A stretch of 64,000 nt of DNA, taken from positions 248,001 to 312,000 of the forward strand of contig NZ_JADQDN010000003.1 of NCBI RefSeq assembly GCF_015694425.1, in the 5' to 3' direction. The notes beneath the pieces were generated by a model, which saw only the letters and a list, made by a program, of their open reading frames with translations, did not search any database and had not been told where the DNA came from. The position numbers and the translations under genes were made by a program. Below are positions 46,419-55,772 of the stretch, in pieces (within the stretch, counting starts at the first letter, position 1; every line of letters begins with the position of its first letter). Source of the stretch: Microvirga terrestris (GTDB lineage: Bacteria > Pseudomonadota > Alphaproteobacteria > Rhizobiales > Beijerinckiaceae).

Positions 46419-46512
46419 ACCTTGAACCCGTTGCCGAGACGTCATGCTCGTTGACGCGGCAGGCGCTGAGCAGTACCGATTGTTCGAAAGAACGAACGTT
46501 TCCGCTGAAAGC

Positions 46513-47682
46513 ATGTCCTTCGCCCCCCTTGCCTCCGAACCGCGAAGCCAGGTCGACGACCCGTCGAGCCTCGTGATGCGCTTTGGCGCGGACGAGCCCC
46601 TGATGATGGATGCCGGGATCGCGCTCGCGCCCTGGCAGATCGCCTATCAGACCTACGGCACGCTCAATGCGGACAAATCCAACGCGGTCCTGATCTGCCA
46701 CGCGCTCACCGGGGACCAGCACGTGGCGAACGACAATCCGGTGACGGGCAAGCCCGGCTGGTGGCTCACCATGGTCGGGCCGGGCCGGCCGGTGGACACG
46801 GACCGCTTCTTCGTGATCTGCGCCAACGTGATCGGCGGCTGCATGGGCACCACGGGTCCGGCTTCGATCAACCCGGCGACCGGCCAACCCTACGCCCTCG
46901 ACTTCCCGGTCGTGACCGTGCCCGACATGGTGCGCGCGCAAGCCGCTCTCATCGACCGGCTCGGCATCGAGAAGCTTTTCTGCGTGGTCGGCGGCTCCAT
47001 GGGCGGCATGCAGGTGCTGCAATGGGCGGTGAGCTATCCGGACCGGGTCTTCTCGGCGCTGCCCATCGCCACGGCGGCCCGCCACTCGGCCCAGAACATC
47101 GCCTTCCACGAGGTCGGGCGCCAGGCCGTGATGGCCGATCCCGAATGGCGCGGCGGGCGCTACCTGACCGAGGGCACGCGCCCCTCCAAGGGCCTCGCCG
47201 TCGCCCGCATGGGCGCGCACATCACCTACCTGTCCGAAGTGGCTCTGCACCGGAAATTCGGGCGCAATTTCCAGGACCGTGCCGCTCCCACCTTCTCCTT
47301 CGACGCCGATTTCCAGATCGAGAGCTACCTGCGCTACCAGGGCATCTCCTTCGTCGAGCGCTTCGATGCCAATTCCTATCTCTATGTCACCCGGGCGATG
47401 GATTATTTCGACATCGCGGCCGAGCATGGCGGCTCGCTCGCGAAAGCCTTCAAGGGCACGCCGACGCGCTTCTGCGTGATCTCGTTCACCTCCGACTGGC
47501 TGTTTCCCACCTCTGACTCGCGCGCCATCGTCCATGCGCTCAATGCGGCGGCGGCATCCGTGGCTTTCGTCGAGGTGGAGAGCGACAAGGGACACGACGC
47601 TTTCCTGCTTGAGGAGCCCGAGATGTTTGCGGCGGCGCGCGGCTTCATCGATGCGGCGGCGCGGGCCAGGGGGATCGCATGA
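46513..47682 (+). CDS. metX: Homoserine O-acetyltransferase
   Basis: 389 residues from the ATG at 46513. Alpha/beta hydrolase fold: [14 protein letters not shown] near residue 60, nucleophile Ser162 in GGSMGGMQ, then the Asp in SDWLFP and His in KGHDAFLLE. It activates homoserine for methionine synthesis. An in-frame ATG at 46444 would add 23 unconserved residues. The stop overlaps metW (ATGA). Confidence 0.94.
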   Translation: MSFAPLASEPRSQVDDPSSLVMRFGADEPLMMDAGIALAPWQIAYQTYGTLNADKSNAVLICHALTGDQHVANDNPVTGKPGWWLTMVGPGRPVDTDRFFVICANVIGGCMGTTGPASINPATGQPYALDFPVVTVPDMVRAQAALIDRLGIEKLFCVVGGSMGGMQVLQWAVSYPDRVFSALPIATAARHSAQNIAFHEVGRQAVMADPEWRGGRYLTEGTRPSKGLAVARMGAHITYLSEVALHRKFGRNFQDRAAPTFSFDADFQIESYLRYQGISFVERFDANSYLYVTRAMDYFDIAAEHGGSLAKAFKGTPTRFCVISFTSDWLFPTSDSRAIVHALNAAAASVAFVEVESDKGHDAFLLEEPEMFAAARGFIDAAARARGIA

Positions 47683-48323
47683 ATCTGCCCGCCACCCTGC
47701 CCCTCACCGACACGGCAAGCGGCCACCGCCTCGACTTTCTCTTGGTCACCGACATGGTGGAGCCTGGCTCGCGCGTGCTCGATGTCGGCTGCGGCGACGG
47801 GGCACTTCTCTCGCTGCTGCGCGACCGCAAGCAGGTCGACGGGCGCGGCATCGAGATTTCGCGAGAGGGCGTGAATGCCTGCCTCGCCAAGGGTCTTCCG
47901 GTGATCCAGGGCGACGCGGACACGGACCTCGCCGATTACCCGGATGATGCCTTCGACTACGTGATCCTCTCGCAGACGATCCAGGCGACGCGCCAGCCCA
48001 AGGTGGTGCTGGAGCATCTGTTGCGCATCGGCCGCCGGGCCATCGTGTCCTTCCCGAATTTCGGCCATTGGCGCGTGCGCTTCGAGCTCGGCATCCGGGG
48101 CCGGATGCCCATGACCGAGAACCTGCCCTATTCCTGGTACGACACCCCCAACATCCATTTCTGCACCATCCGCGACTTCGTGGAGCTGTGCCGCGACGTC
48201 GGCGCCCAGATGGAGAAAGCCGTGGCGCTCAATGCCGGCGGCCAGCCCATGCGCGTGACCCTGCCCTGGTGGGTGTGGAACCTGCTCGGCGATCAGGCGG
48301 TGTTTCTGCTGAAGCGGCGGTGA
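47679..48323 (+). CDS. metW: Methionine biosynthesis protein MetW
   Basis: 214 residues, methyltransferase-like fold with SAM-type motif [12 protein letters not shown], then [33 protein letters not shown], the MetW signature (read in parts). MetW works with MetX in homoserine acylation in many bacteria. Translation is coupled to metX through a 4-bp overlap. Confidence 0.94.
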   Translation: MNLPATLPLTDTASGHRLDFLLVTDMVEPGSRVLDVGCGDGALLSLLRDRKQVDGRGIEISREGVNACLAKGLPVIQGDADTDLADYPDDAFDYVILSQTIQATRQPKVVLEHLLRIGRRAIVSFPNFGHWRVRFELGIRGRMPMTENLPYSWYDTPNIHFCTIRDFVELCRDVGAQMEKAVALNAGGQPMRVTLPWWVWNLLGDQAVFLLKRR

Positions 48324-48332
48324 CTCACACAC

Positions 48333-48709
48333 GTCATGGCCGGGCTTGTCCCGGCTATCCACGTCTTCAATCATTGCGTCTCCTTCCGGCCTCATCCTGA
48401 GGAGGCGCGTCAGCGCCGTCTCGAAAGATCGTCCAGTGCTCTCTGGATCCTCCTTCGAGACGCAGACTGCGCCTGCTCCTCAGAGTCTGGCTCATAAAGG
48501 ACCGACCGCCCTCCTCACGTCATCACCGGCCTTGTGCCGGTGATCTCGATGGCTTGAAGCGCAGCGCCTCACCGCATCGGGATGGCCGGGACAAGCCCGG
48601 CCATGACGGAAACCGAGGCGTGTTCCCCTTTGTGAGCCAAACTCTCAGGATGAGGCTGGAGAGGTGGACAGCAAAGACGTGGATCCCCGGAACAAGTCCG
48701 GGGATGACG
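48333..48709. repeat. Three-level nested palindromic repeat region
   Basis: Outer arms: 48333-48367 (GTCATGGCCGGG.. to CCACGTCTT) and 48675-48709 (AAGACGTGG.. to GGGGATGAC), mutually inverted with several mismatches. Inside is a second element with ends CCTCATCCTGAGG (from 48391) and CTCAGGATGAGG (to about 48655). That element is itself split by a 160-bp unit at 48484-48643. It fills the 397-bp gap between metW and xerD. Confidence 0.75.
48484..48643. mobile_element. MITE-like insertion, 160 bp
   Basis: Terminal inverted repeats AGTCTGGCTCATAAAGG (left) and, reverse-complemented, AGTTTGGCTCACAAAGG (right), 15 of 17 identical. The pentamer CTCAG directly flanks both ends (48479-48483 and 48644-48648), as a target duplication would. 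Removing the unit plus one CTCAG restores the element end CTCCTCAGGATGAGG. It has no ORF, and a reverse B unit (48519-48607) sits in its centre. Confidence 0.65.
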
Positions 48710-48720
48710 GGAGAGCGATA

Positions 48721-49653
48721 CTACCCCTCCCCCTCCGCGAGCGGGTGCAGATCCCGCACCATGCTCTTCAGGCGCTCGTCCAGCACATGGGTGTAGATCT
48801 GCGTGGTCGAGATGTCGGAATGGCCCAGAAGCTCCTGCACCACGCGCAGGTCCGCCCCGTTCTGGAGCAGGTGGCTGGCAAAGGCGTGGCGGAGCACGTG
48901 GGGGCTGACCTTGTCGGCGCGAAGCCCCGCCGCACCGGCCATTACCTTCAGGTCACGGGCGAAGGCCTGGCGGGTCAGGTGGCCGCTCTCGCTGTCAGCC
49001 GGGAACAGCCAGGGGCCGGCGGCCTTCTTCTGCTCCTCCAGCAGGGCGAGATAGGTATTGGCCGCCTCTTTCGCCGCATCGGTGAGCGGCACCAGCCGCT
49101 CCTTGGCGCCCTTGCCGCGCACCACGAGGAAGCGGTCGCGGGTCTTGGCGGCGCTTTTGGGCAGGGCAATGAGTTCCGAGACACGGAGGCCCGTGGCGTA
49201 GAGAAGCTCCAGCAGGCAGGTCATGCGGGCGGCGCGCAGGCGCTCGGATGGTGTAGCCTCCGGGTGCGCAATCCCCTCGGACGCCACCTGCAGCAGGCGG
49301 TCGACCTCGGTGACCGAGAGCACCTTGGGCAGCGCCCTGCCGCGCTTGGGCGCCGACACGGCGGCCGTCGGATCGGCAGGAGCACAGCCCTCGACGTAGA
49401 GAAACTTGTGGAACTGGCGCACGGCCGAGAGCCGGCGGGCGGCAGAAGACGCCTTCAAGCCCCGCTCCTCTAGGCTCGCCATGAAGCCCCGAATGGTGGC
49501 GGAACTCGCATTGTCGGGCTGGGCGCCGGCCTCGGCGAGGAAGCTCAGGTAATCGTCGAGGTCGCGCCGGTAGGCGTCGAGCGTGTTCTTGGAGGCGCCG
49601 CGCTCGGCGGCGAGCATGTCGAGGAAGAGGCTGGCGTGGCGGGCGCCGCTCAT
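48721..49653 (-). CDS. xerD: Tyrosine recombinase XerD
   Basis: 310 residues. N-terminal SAM-like core-binding domain (about 1-90) and catalytic domain with Arg in ATGLRVSEL, the HVLRHAFASHLL block (His and Arg), LGHSDIST (His) and the nucleophile Tyr in QIYTHV. It resolves chromosome dimers at dif with XerC and FtsK. No dif site is seen here. The start overlaps the stop of the small gene upstream by 4 bp. Confidence 0.94.
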   Translation of the reverse strand: MSGARHASLFLDMLAAERGASKNTLDAYRRDLDDYLSFLAEAGAQPDNASSATIRGFMASLEERGLKASSAARRLSAVRQFHKFLYVEGCAPADPTAAVSAPKRGRALPKVLSVTEVDRLLQVASEGIAHPEATPSERLRAARMTCLLELLYATGLRVSELIALPKSAAKTRDRFLVVRGKGAKERLVPLTDAAKEAANTYLALLEEQKKAAGPWLFPADSESGHLTRQAFARDLKVMAGAAGLRADKVSPHVLRHAFASHLLQNGADLRVVQELLGHSDISTTQIYTHVLDERLKSMVRDLHPLAEGEG

Positions 49654-49799
49654 GAAGAGGAAGGCGGACGGCTAGTCTGGACCGGAACGCTGATTTCCCG
49701 CGGGTCGGGATCGACAAGGGTCGCCAGGGCAAACATGGCGGCAAAGCCAAGGCCAGCAAGAATGGCGACGACGAGGAGAAACCGAAAGAGCGTGGGCAC
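49650..49799 (-). CDS. Small membrane protein upstream of xerD
   Basis: 49 residues from a GTG at 49799 with AGAGG upstream. One membrane helix (LFRFLLVVAILAGLGFAAMF) then a Pro/Asp-rich tail. The stop overlaps the xerD start (4 bp), suggesting coupling. A similar short membrane protein sits in front of xerD in several Rhizobiales. Function unknown. Confidence 0.68.
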   Translation of the reverse strand: MPTLFRFLLVVAILAGLGFAAMFALATLVDPDPREISVPVQTSRPPSSS

Positions 49800-49937
49800 C
49801 TGAGCCTCTAGATATGTTGACCCGCTAGAACCATGCCAGCGCCTGGATGGCAAGTCCCTCATATCGGTTAAGTTTCCGAGGACAGGAAGGTCACGGCCTT
49901 GTGACAGGCCGCCGCGCCCGTGCTAGGACATGGAGCC

Positions 49938-50570
49938 ATGAACAAAATCAGCCGCTTCAATTCGCTCGATGAAGCTGGCGGGCAAGACCAGGCAAGCCAG
50001 CGCGGCCCTTCCATCAGCCGCCTGCTCGGCACGCGATCGCTCGTGCTCGTCGGCCTCATGGGCGCCGGAAAGAGCACCGTGGGCCGCAGGCTCGCGCAGT
50101 CGCTCAAGCTGCCGTTCCGTGATGCCGATCACGAGATCGAGGCCGCGGCCGGCATGACGATCCCCGAAATCTTCGCGATTCACGGCGAGGAGCACTTTCG
50201 CGACGGAGAGCGCCGCGTGATCGCCCGCCTCCTGCAGGAGGGGCCCATCGTGCTGGCCACCGGCGGCGGCGCCTTCATGAACGAGGAGACCCGCGGGCGG
50301 ATCGCCGAGCAGGGCATCTCGATCTGGCTCAAGGCCGATCTCGACGTTCTCATGCGCCGGGTGCGCAAGCGCGCGACCCGTCCCCTGCTGCAGAACCCTG
50401 ATCCCGAGGGCACCATGCGCCGCCTCATGGACCTGCGGTACCCGGTCTATGCCACGGCCGACATCACGATCGATTCCCATGAGGCCCCGCACGACAAGGT
50501 GGTGACCGAACTCATCAAGGCTCTGCGGGAATGGTTCGAGCACGAGAAGCAGGAGAGCGCCCGGACATGA
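49938..50570 (+). CDS. aroK: Shikimate kinase
   Basis: 210 residues from the ATG at 49938. P-loop GLMGAGKST (39-47), the shikimate-binding DADHEIE and GEEHFRDGE, and ATGGGAF are all present. It phosphorylates shikimate in chorismate synthesis. About 30 extra N-terminal residues precede the kinase core, as in other Rhizobiales. Overlaps aroB by 4 bp (ATGA). Divergent from the xerD unit. Confidence 0.94.
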   Translation: MNKISRFNSLDEAGGQDQASQRGPSISRLLGTRSLVLVGLMGAGKSTVGRRLAQSLKLPFRDADHEIEAAAGMTIPEIFAIHGEEHFRDGERRVIARLLQEGPIVLATGGGAFMNEETRGRIAEQGISIWLKADLDVLMRRVRKRATRPLLQNPDPEGTMRRLMDLRYPVYATADITIDSHEAPHDKVVTELIKALREWFEHEKQESART

Positions 50571-51706
50571 CGCTTTCATCGGCCAGGATGGACTCTCCGT
50601 CCTTCATCACGGTGCCGGTCCCCCTCGGCGACAGGGCCTATGAGATCCTGGTCGGGCGCGGCCTGATCGAGTCTGCGGGCGCGCGCATCGCAAGCCTGAG
50701 CGCGCGTGCCACCGCCATTGTGACGGATGAGCATGTGGGGCCGCTCTATGCCTCTGCGCTCACGGCTTCGCTTGAAGCGCAAGGGTTGCGCGTCTCCGTC
50801 GTCACCCTGCCGCCCGGCGAGGCCACCAAATCCTATGCCGGCTTGGAGCGGGTCTGCGATGCGATGCTGGCCGCCAGGATCGAGCGCGGCGACCTCGTGG
50901 TGGCGCTCGGCGGCGGCGTGATCGGGGATCTCGCGGGCTTTGCCGCGGCGGTCGTGCGCCGGGGCGTGCGCTTCGTCCAGGTGCCCACCACTCTGCTCTC
51001 CCAGGTCGATTCGTCCGTCGGCGGCAAGACCGGCATCAATTCGCGGCACGGCAAGAACCTTGTGGGCGCCTTCCACCAGCCGAGCCTCGTCATCGCCGAC
51101 ACGGCGCTGCTCGACACGCTGCCGCTCCGCGAGATGCGCGCCGGCTATGCCGAGGTGGCGAAGTACGGCCTCATCGACGATGCACGCTTCTTCGCCTGGT
51201 GCGAGGCCAACTGGCAGGGCGTCTTCGCCGGGGGCCCGGAGCGCGACGAGGCCGTGGCGCAGAGCTGCCGCGCCAAGGCGGCTGTCGTGGTACGCGACGA
51301 GCATGAGAACGGCGACCGCGCGCTGCTCAATCTCGGCCACACCTTCGGCCATGCGCTGGAAAAGATCACGGCCTACGATTCCACCCGCCTCGTCCATGGC
51401 GAGGGCGTGGCCATCGGCTTGGCGCTGGCCTTCCGCTTCTCCGCGTCCCTCGGGCTCTGCCCGCCGGCGGATGCAGAGCGCGTCGAGGCTCATCTCAAAG
51501 CCGTCGGACTTCCCACACGCCTGTCCCAGGTTCCGGGAGGCTGCGGCACGGTCGACGCATTGCTCGATGCCATGGCGCAGGACAAGAAGGTCAAGGGCGG
51601 CGCCCTCATCTTCATCCTGGCGCGGGGCATCGGCCAAAGCTTCATCGCGCCGGGTATCGCGGCCGACGAGGTTCGCAGGTTCCTGACAGGCGAGATCGAC
51701 GCATAA
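50567..51706 (+). CDS. aroB: 3-dehydroquinate synthase
   Basis: 379 residues from the ATG at 50567, which overlaps the aroK stop; AGGAGAG lies upstream. NAD-binding GGGVIGDLAGFAAA, QVPTTLLSQVDSSVGGKTGIN, and the metal ligands in EVAKYGLI and LGHTFGHALE / HGEGVAIG are visible. It makes 3-dehydroquinate from DAHP. Confidence 0.95.
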   Translation: MTLSSARMDSPSFITVPVPLGDRAYEILVGRGLIESAGARIASLSARATAIVTDEHVGPLYASALTASLEAQGLRVSVVTLPPGEATKSYAGLERVCDAMLAARIERGDLVVALGGGVIGDLAGFAAAVVRRGVRFVQVPTTLLSQVDSSVGGKTGINSRHGKNLVGAFHQPSLVIADTALLDTLPLREMRAGYAEVAKYGLIDDARFFAWCEANWQGVFAGGPERDEAVAQSCRAKAAVVVRDEHENGDRALLNLGHTFGHALEKITAYDSTRLVHGEGVAIGLALAFRFSASLGLCPPADAERVEAHLKAVGLPTRLSQVPGGCGTVDALLDAMAQDKKVKGGALIFILARGIGQSFIAPGIAADEVRRFLTGEIDA

Positions 51707-51710
51707 GGTC

Positions 51711-53009
51711 ATGGTCGAAGAATCATCCGGCAATCTCTGGTTTGCAGCGGCTTTCGTCGTTTTCTGCCTTCTGCTCTCGGCCTTCTTCTCGGCGAGCGAG
51801 ACGGCCTTTACGGCCGCTTCGCGCTCCCGCATGCTGGTGCTGGAAAAGGGCGGCGACCGGCGCGCCAAGCTGGTGAACCGCCTGCTTGAGATGCGCGAGC
51901 GCTTCATCGGCACGGTGCTGATCGGCAACAACATCGTCAATATCGGCGTCTCGGCCTTCGCCACGAGCGTGCTGGTGGCGATCTTCGGCGACGGCGGCGC
52001 GATCTACGCCACGATCATCATGTCGATCCTGGTGATCGTGTTCGCCGAGGTGCTGCCCAAGACGCTCGCCATCTCCTCCCCCGAGACCGTATCGCTCGTC
52101 CTCTCGCGTCCCATGTCCTGGGCCGTGGCCCTGCTGGGGCCGCTCGCCATCGCGGTCGAACGCATTGCGCGCGTCATGCTGCGGCCCTTCGGCATCCGGA
52201 TTGGCGAGAACACGCCGATCCTGTCCGCGTCAGAGGAGATCCGCGGCCAGGTGGCCCTGCTGCACAAGGAGGGCGGCGTCGCCAAGACCGACCGCGACAT
52301 GCTGGGCGGTCTTCTTGATCTCGAGGATCTGAGCGTCTCGGAGGTCATGGTCCATCGCACCAAGATGCGCACGATCAACGCGGATCTCTCGTCCGAGGAG
52401 ATCGTGCGCGAGGTGCTGTCCTCGCCTTATACGCGCATGCCGCTGTGGCGCGAGAGCCAGGAAAACATCGTCGGTGTGCTCCACGCCAAGGACCTGCTGC
52501 GGGCGCTGGATGCGGTGGGTGGCGATGCGAGCAAGCTGAAGGTGGAGGCGATTGCGCTGGAGTCCTGGTTCGTGCCCGACACCACGTCGCTTCGCGATCA
52601 GCTCAAGGCCTTTCTCGCCAAGAAAACGCACTTTGCCCTCGTGGTCGACGAGTACGGCGAGGTGATGGGTCTCATCACCCTCGAAGACATCCTTGAGGAG
52701 ATCGTCGGCGACATCAAGGACGAGCACGATCTCTCGGTGCAAGGCGTGCGGCCCCAGCCCAACGGCTCGGTGAATGTGGACGGCTCCGTGCCGATCCGCG
52801 ACCTCAACCGCGCCATGGACTGGAACCTGCCTGACGAGGAGGCCACCACCATCGCCGGCCTCGTGATCCACGAGGCGCAGGCCATTCCCGACACCGGCCA
52901 GATCTTCACCTTCCACGGTTTCCGCTTCCAGGTGCTGCGCAAGTCGCGCAACCGGATCATGGCGGTAAGAATCACACCGCTGTCGCTGGTGCGGCCAAGG
53001 GCGGAATGA
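51711..53009 (+). CDS. HlyC/CorC family transporter (CNNM/DUF21-CBS protein)
   Basis: 432 residues. DUF21 membrane domain with three to four helices (about 1-190; AFFSASETAFTAASRSRM), a CBS pair (about 205-340; MVHRTKMRTI ... LVVDEYGEVMGLITLEDILEE) and a CorC_HlyC domain (about 350-430). Related CNNM/CorC proteins export Mg2+ or related ions. It begins 4 bp after aroB and is probably cotranscribed; the order aroK-aroB-CBS protein is common in Rhizobiales. Confidence 0.92.
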   Translation: MVEESSGNLWFAAAFVVFCLLLSAFFSASETAFTAASRSRMLVLEKGGDRRAKLVNRLLEMRERFIGTVLIGNNIVNIGVSAFATSVLVAIFGDGGAIYATIIMSILVIVFAEVLPKTLAISSPETVSLVLSRPMSWAVALLGPLAIAVERIARVMLRPFGIRIGENTPILSASEEIRGQVALLHKEGGVAKTDRDMLGGLLDLEDLSVSEVMVHRTKMRTINADLSSEEIVREVLSSPYTRMPLWRESQENIVGVLHAKDLLRALDAVGGDASKLKVEAIALESWFVPDTTSLRDQLKAFLAKKTHFALVVDEYGEVMGLITLEDILEEIVGDIKDEHDLSVQGVRPQPNGSVNVDGSVPIRDLNRAMDWNLPDEEATTIAGLVIHEAQAIPDTGQIFTFHGFRFQVLRKSRNRIMAVRITPLSLVRPRAE

Positions 53010-53012
53010 TCG

Positions 53013-53882
53013 TCAGGCTCTCAGGAACTCCAACAGAGCCGCGTTAACTGCCTCCGGCTCCTCGTGCTGGACCCAGTGAGTGGCGCTCTCGATCCAGCGG
53101 ATGCTGCCGTGCTCGCATAGCGCAAGGCTCGCCTCCGCCAGCCCTTTTTCGAGGAACCGATCCTTGCTGCCCCAGATGACAAGAGTAGGAGCGCGCACGG
53201 TCGCGTCCTTCATCTCGGGCTTGAGCGGCAGGGCGCGGTACCAGTTCAGCATCGCCGTGAGCGCACCGGGCTGCGACCATGTTTTCTCGTAAGCGGCGAT
53301 ATCCTCGTCCGAGAACGTGCCCGGACGGCTCGTACGCCGGAGTGCATCCTTGAGGCTGCGATGGCCGTTGGCCGAGAGCATGGTTTCAGGCAGGAACGGA
53401 ATCTGGAAGAAGCCCACATAGAGGCTTCGCACCATCTGGCTCGGATGCGAGCGCATGTAGGCGCCGGCCACGTTCGGGTGAGGCGCGTTGAGGACGACAT
53501 GCTTTTCGACGCGGTCCGGATAGCGCGAGGCCGTCCACCAGGCCACGAGCCCGCCCCAGTCATGTCCGACCACGGAAAAGCTCTGCCGGCCGAGGGCATC
53601 GGCCAAGCCAGCAATGTCCTTCGCCAGAGTATCGAGATCGTAAGCCCGCCGTCCTTCCGGTTTGTCGCTGAGGTTGTAGCCGCGCTGGTCGGGCACGAGC
53701 ACGCGAAAGCCCGCGTTAGCGAGCGGCCCGATCTGGTAGCGCCATCCCCACCAGAATTCCGGGAAGCCGTGAAGCAGGATGACGAGAGGACCGTCCTCAG
53801 GTCCCGCCGCGATGGCATGAAGCGTGATGCCGTTGGTGCGGAAGCGATCGACGGGCGTGTTGGGATCGAAGCTCTGCGTCAT
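53013..53882 (-). CDS. Alpha/beta hydrolase, epoxide hydrolase-like
   Basis: 289 residues. Oxyanion motif [11 protein letters not shown] near residue 38, nucleophile Asp108 in VVGHDWGG, Asp in WGSKDRFLE and His in ATHWVQHE. An Asp nucleophile points to the epoxide hydrolase / haloalkane dehalogenase group; the HGFPE form favours epoxide hydrolase. Substrate unknown. Overlaps the upstream ABC transporter gene by 4 bp, so they are cotranscribed. Confidence 0.88.
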   Translation of the reverse strand: MTQSFDPNTPVDRFRTNGITLHAIAAGPEDGPLVILLHGFPEFWWGWRYQIGPLANAGFRVLVPDQRGYNLSDKPEGRRAYDLDTLAKDIAGLADALGRQSFSVVGHDWGGLVAWWTASRYPDRVEKHVVLNAPHPNVAGAYMRSHPSQMVRSLYVGFFQIPFLPETMLSANGHRSLKDALRRTSRPGTFSDEDIAAYEKTWSQPGALTAMLNWYRALPLKPEMKDATVRAPTLVIWGSKDRFLEKGLAEASLALCEHGSIRWIESATHWVQHEEPEAVNAALLEFLRA

Positions 53883-55675
53883 GCGTGTGCGGACACCCTG
53901 ACGGGCCGCTTCGGCGGCTCTTCGGGAGCCATGAACTGAGCCTTTGCCAGCTCCGCAAAACGGCCGCCCGTAGCCACGAGTTCATCGAAGGTACCGCTCT
54001 CGATGACGCGCCCCTGATCGAACACGAGGATGCGGTCGGCGTTGCGGATGGTGGCGAGGCGATGGGCGATGACGAAGGTCGTGCGCCCTTTCATGACCTC
54101 GTCGAGCGCCATCTGCAACTTGCGTTCCGTGGCGGCGTCGAGCGCGCTCGTGGCCTCGTCGAGAATGAGGATCGGCGGGTTCTTCAGGAGCGCACGGGCG
54201 ATCGACAGGCGCTGGCGCTCGCCGCCCGACAGGGAGCGCCCGCGTTCGCCGATCACCGTGTCGAGACCGTCGGTCTGGCGGGCGATGAATTCGATGGCCT
54301 GCGCGCGTTCCAAAGCCTCGATCATCTCGGCATCCGTCGCATCGGGACGTCCGACCTGCAGGTTCTCGCGGATGGTGCGGGCAAACAGCATCGGCTCCTG
54401 GAACACCACGCCGATGTTGCGCCGAAGCGACGACAGGGTGACGTCGCGGATGTCGAGCCCGTCGATGCGGATGCAGCCCGATTGCGGATCGAAGGCGCGG
54501 TGCAGGAGACCCAGCGTCGTCGACTTGCCGGAACCGGTGGCGCCCACCAGCGCCACGTTCTCTCCCTCACGGACGGTGAAGGACACGTCCTGAACGGCGG
54601 AGCGCTTGCCGTCATAGGAGAAGCTGACATTGTCGAAGACCACGTCGCCCCCGTAACGCTCCACGTTTTTCGCGTTGGGCCGGTCGTGCACGACCGGCGC
54701 CGTATCCAGGATCTCGAAGAATTCCTGTAGCTTCGGCGCCTGCATGAAGAGCTGGTTGATGAAGCTCACGGCCTGTTCGAGCCGCCCGATCAGCATGGTG
54801 GCCATGCTCATGAACATGACGATCTCACCGATGGTGGCGAGCCCGCTCAGGTGCAGCCATGTGCCGAGCAGGAAGATGGCCGTGACCGTGATGGTGGCGG
54901 AGGCCCGCGACGCGACGGCGGCCAGCGCCCACCAGGATAGAACCGGATTCTGTGCCTGGAGCAGCTGGTTGATGATGGTTCTGAGCGACCGCGTCTCGGC
55001 CTCGACGCGAGTGAAGGATTGGATGACCGGCACATTGCCGAGCGCGTCGGAGGCATGTTCCGCGAGATTGGAGTGGTAGCGCTCGACGGAGCCCTGCAGG
55101 GTCTCGGTCTTGCGCAGGACCACGGCGGTCAGCACCGCGAACACGGCCACGAGCGCAACGAGCAGGAGGCCGAGGCGCCAGTTCAGGAACACGGTGAGCG
55201 GCAACAGCACGACCAGCGCGATCAGGGCGGCCATGTGCTCGCGGAAGAAGCCGAGCCAGAGCCAGGACATGGCGCCCGAGCCCTCCAGCATCACCTTCAG
55301 GACACGGCCCGAATGGGTCGAGGTATGGAAGGCGAGCGGGAGTTCGAGAACGTGTTCGAAATAGCTCGCCACCACGGCCAGGCGCCGGCGATGGGCGAGG
55401 CGGTCCGCATGCAGCGCCACGAGGGCGCCGGCGCCGATGGAGAACAAGCCGAAAGCCACCCAGGCGAGGATGAGCGGCGTCAGGATCCCGAAGGTCACAG
55501 GCGGCGTGCCCGGCACCTGACCGCGGGTGAGCACGTCGATGATGCGGCCGAACAGGATGGGCTCAGCAAAGGCAGAGATCGCCAGCGCCACATTGGCCAA
55601 TGCCAGTACCGCGCCGATCCGCAGATCGGACCCGAGTTGGCCGAGAACACGGATATAGAGCCTGATCAGCCGCAT
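53879..55675 (-). CDS. ndvA: Cyclic beta-1,2-glucan exporter-type ABC transporter (NdvA/ChvA-like)
   Basis: 598 residues, half-size exporter with six membrane helices and an ATPase domain (Walker [11 protein letters not shown] near residue 390; signature [18 protein letters not shown]). The N-terminus ([27 protein letters not shown]) matches NdvA/ChvA. In rhizobia and Agrobacterium this protein exports cyclic glucans needed for osmotic adaptation and host interaction. The glucan synthase ndvB is not in the window. Confidence 0.9.
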   Translation of the reverse strand: MRLIRLYIRVLGQLGSDLRIGAVLALANVALAISAFAEPILFGRIIDVLTRGQVPGTPPVTFGILTPLILAWVAFGLFSIGAGALVALHADRLAHRRRLAVVASYFEHVLELPLAFHTSTHSGRVLKVMLEGSGAMSWLWLGFFREHMAALIALVVLLPLTVFLNWRLGLLLVALVAVFAVLTAVVLRKTETLQGSVERYHSNLAEHASDALGNVPVIQSFTRVEAETRSLRTIINQLLQAQNPVLSWWALAAVASRASATITVTAIFLLGTWLHLSGLATIGEIVMFMSMATMLIGRLEQAVSFINQLFMQAPKLQEFFEILDTAPVVHDRPNAKNVERYGGDVVFDNVSFSYDGKRSAVQDVSFTVREGENVALVGATGSGKSTTLGLLHRAFDPQSGCIRIDGLDIRDVTLSSLRRNIGVVFQEPMLFARTIRENLQVGRPDATDAEMIEALERAQAIEFIARQTDGLDTVIGERGRSLSGGERQRLSIARALLKNPPILILDEATSALDAATERKLQMALDEVMKGRTTFVIAHRLATIRNADRILVFDQGRVIESGTFDELVATGGRFAELAKAQFMAPEEPPKRPVRVSAHA

Positions 55676-55772
55676 GGAGATGACTCTGTCAAGGAAACGG
55701 ACCTTAAGGCAGAAACTCCGCTCGCGATAGAGAGTTGCGTCTCATGGAGGCCCACGCCGACGCGCTGCGCCT

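Larger units (their letters stand above)
45817..46512. other. 696-bp intergenic region between chorismate mutase and metX
   Basis: From left to right: a structured leader of ~330 nt on the minus strand, including hairpins CCTGG-6nt-CCAGG (about 46035-46050) and CCTCG..CGAGG (about 46130-46147); a promoter with LexA-like box at 46157-46200; mosaic repeats at 46214-46418; and 95 bp before metX. I found no convincing ORF, no tRNA-like or RNase P signature and no SAM riboswitch consensus upstream of metX. Confidence 0.5.

Noticed and set aside
46419-46512. SAM-II or SAM/SAH riboswitch upstream of metX
   Set aside because: Looked for because metX/metA leaders in alphaproteobacteria often carry one; only 95 bp are available after the repeat and no pseudoknot consensus was recognisable.
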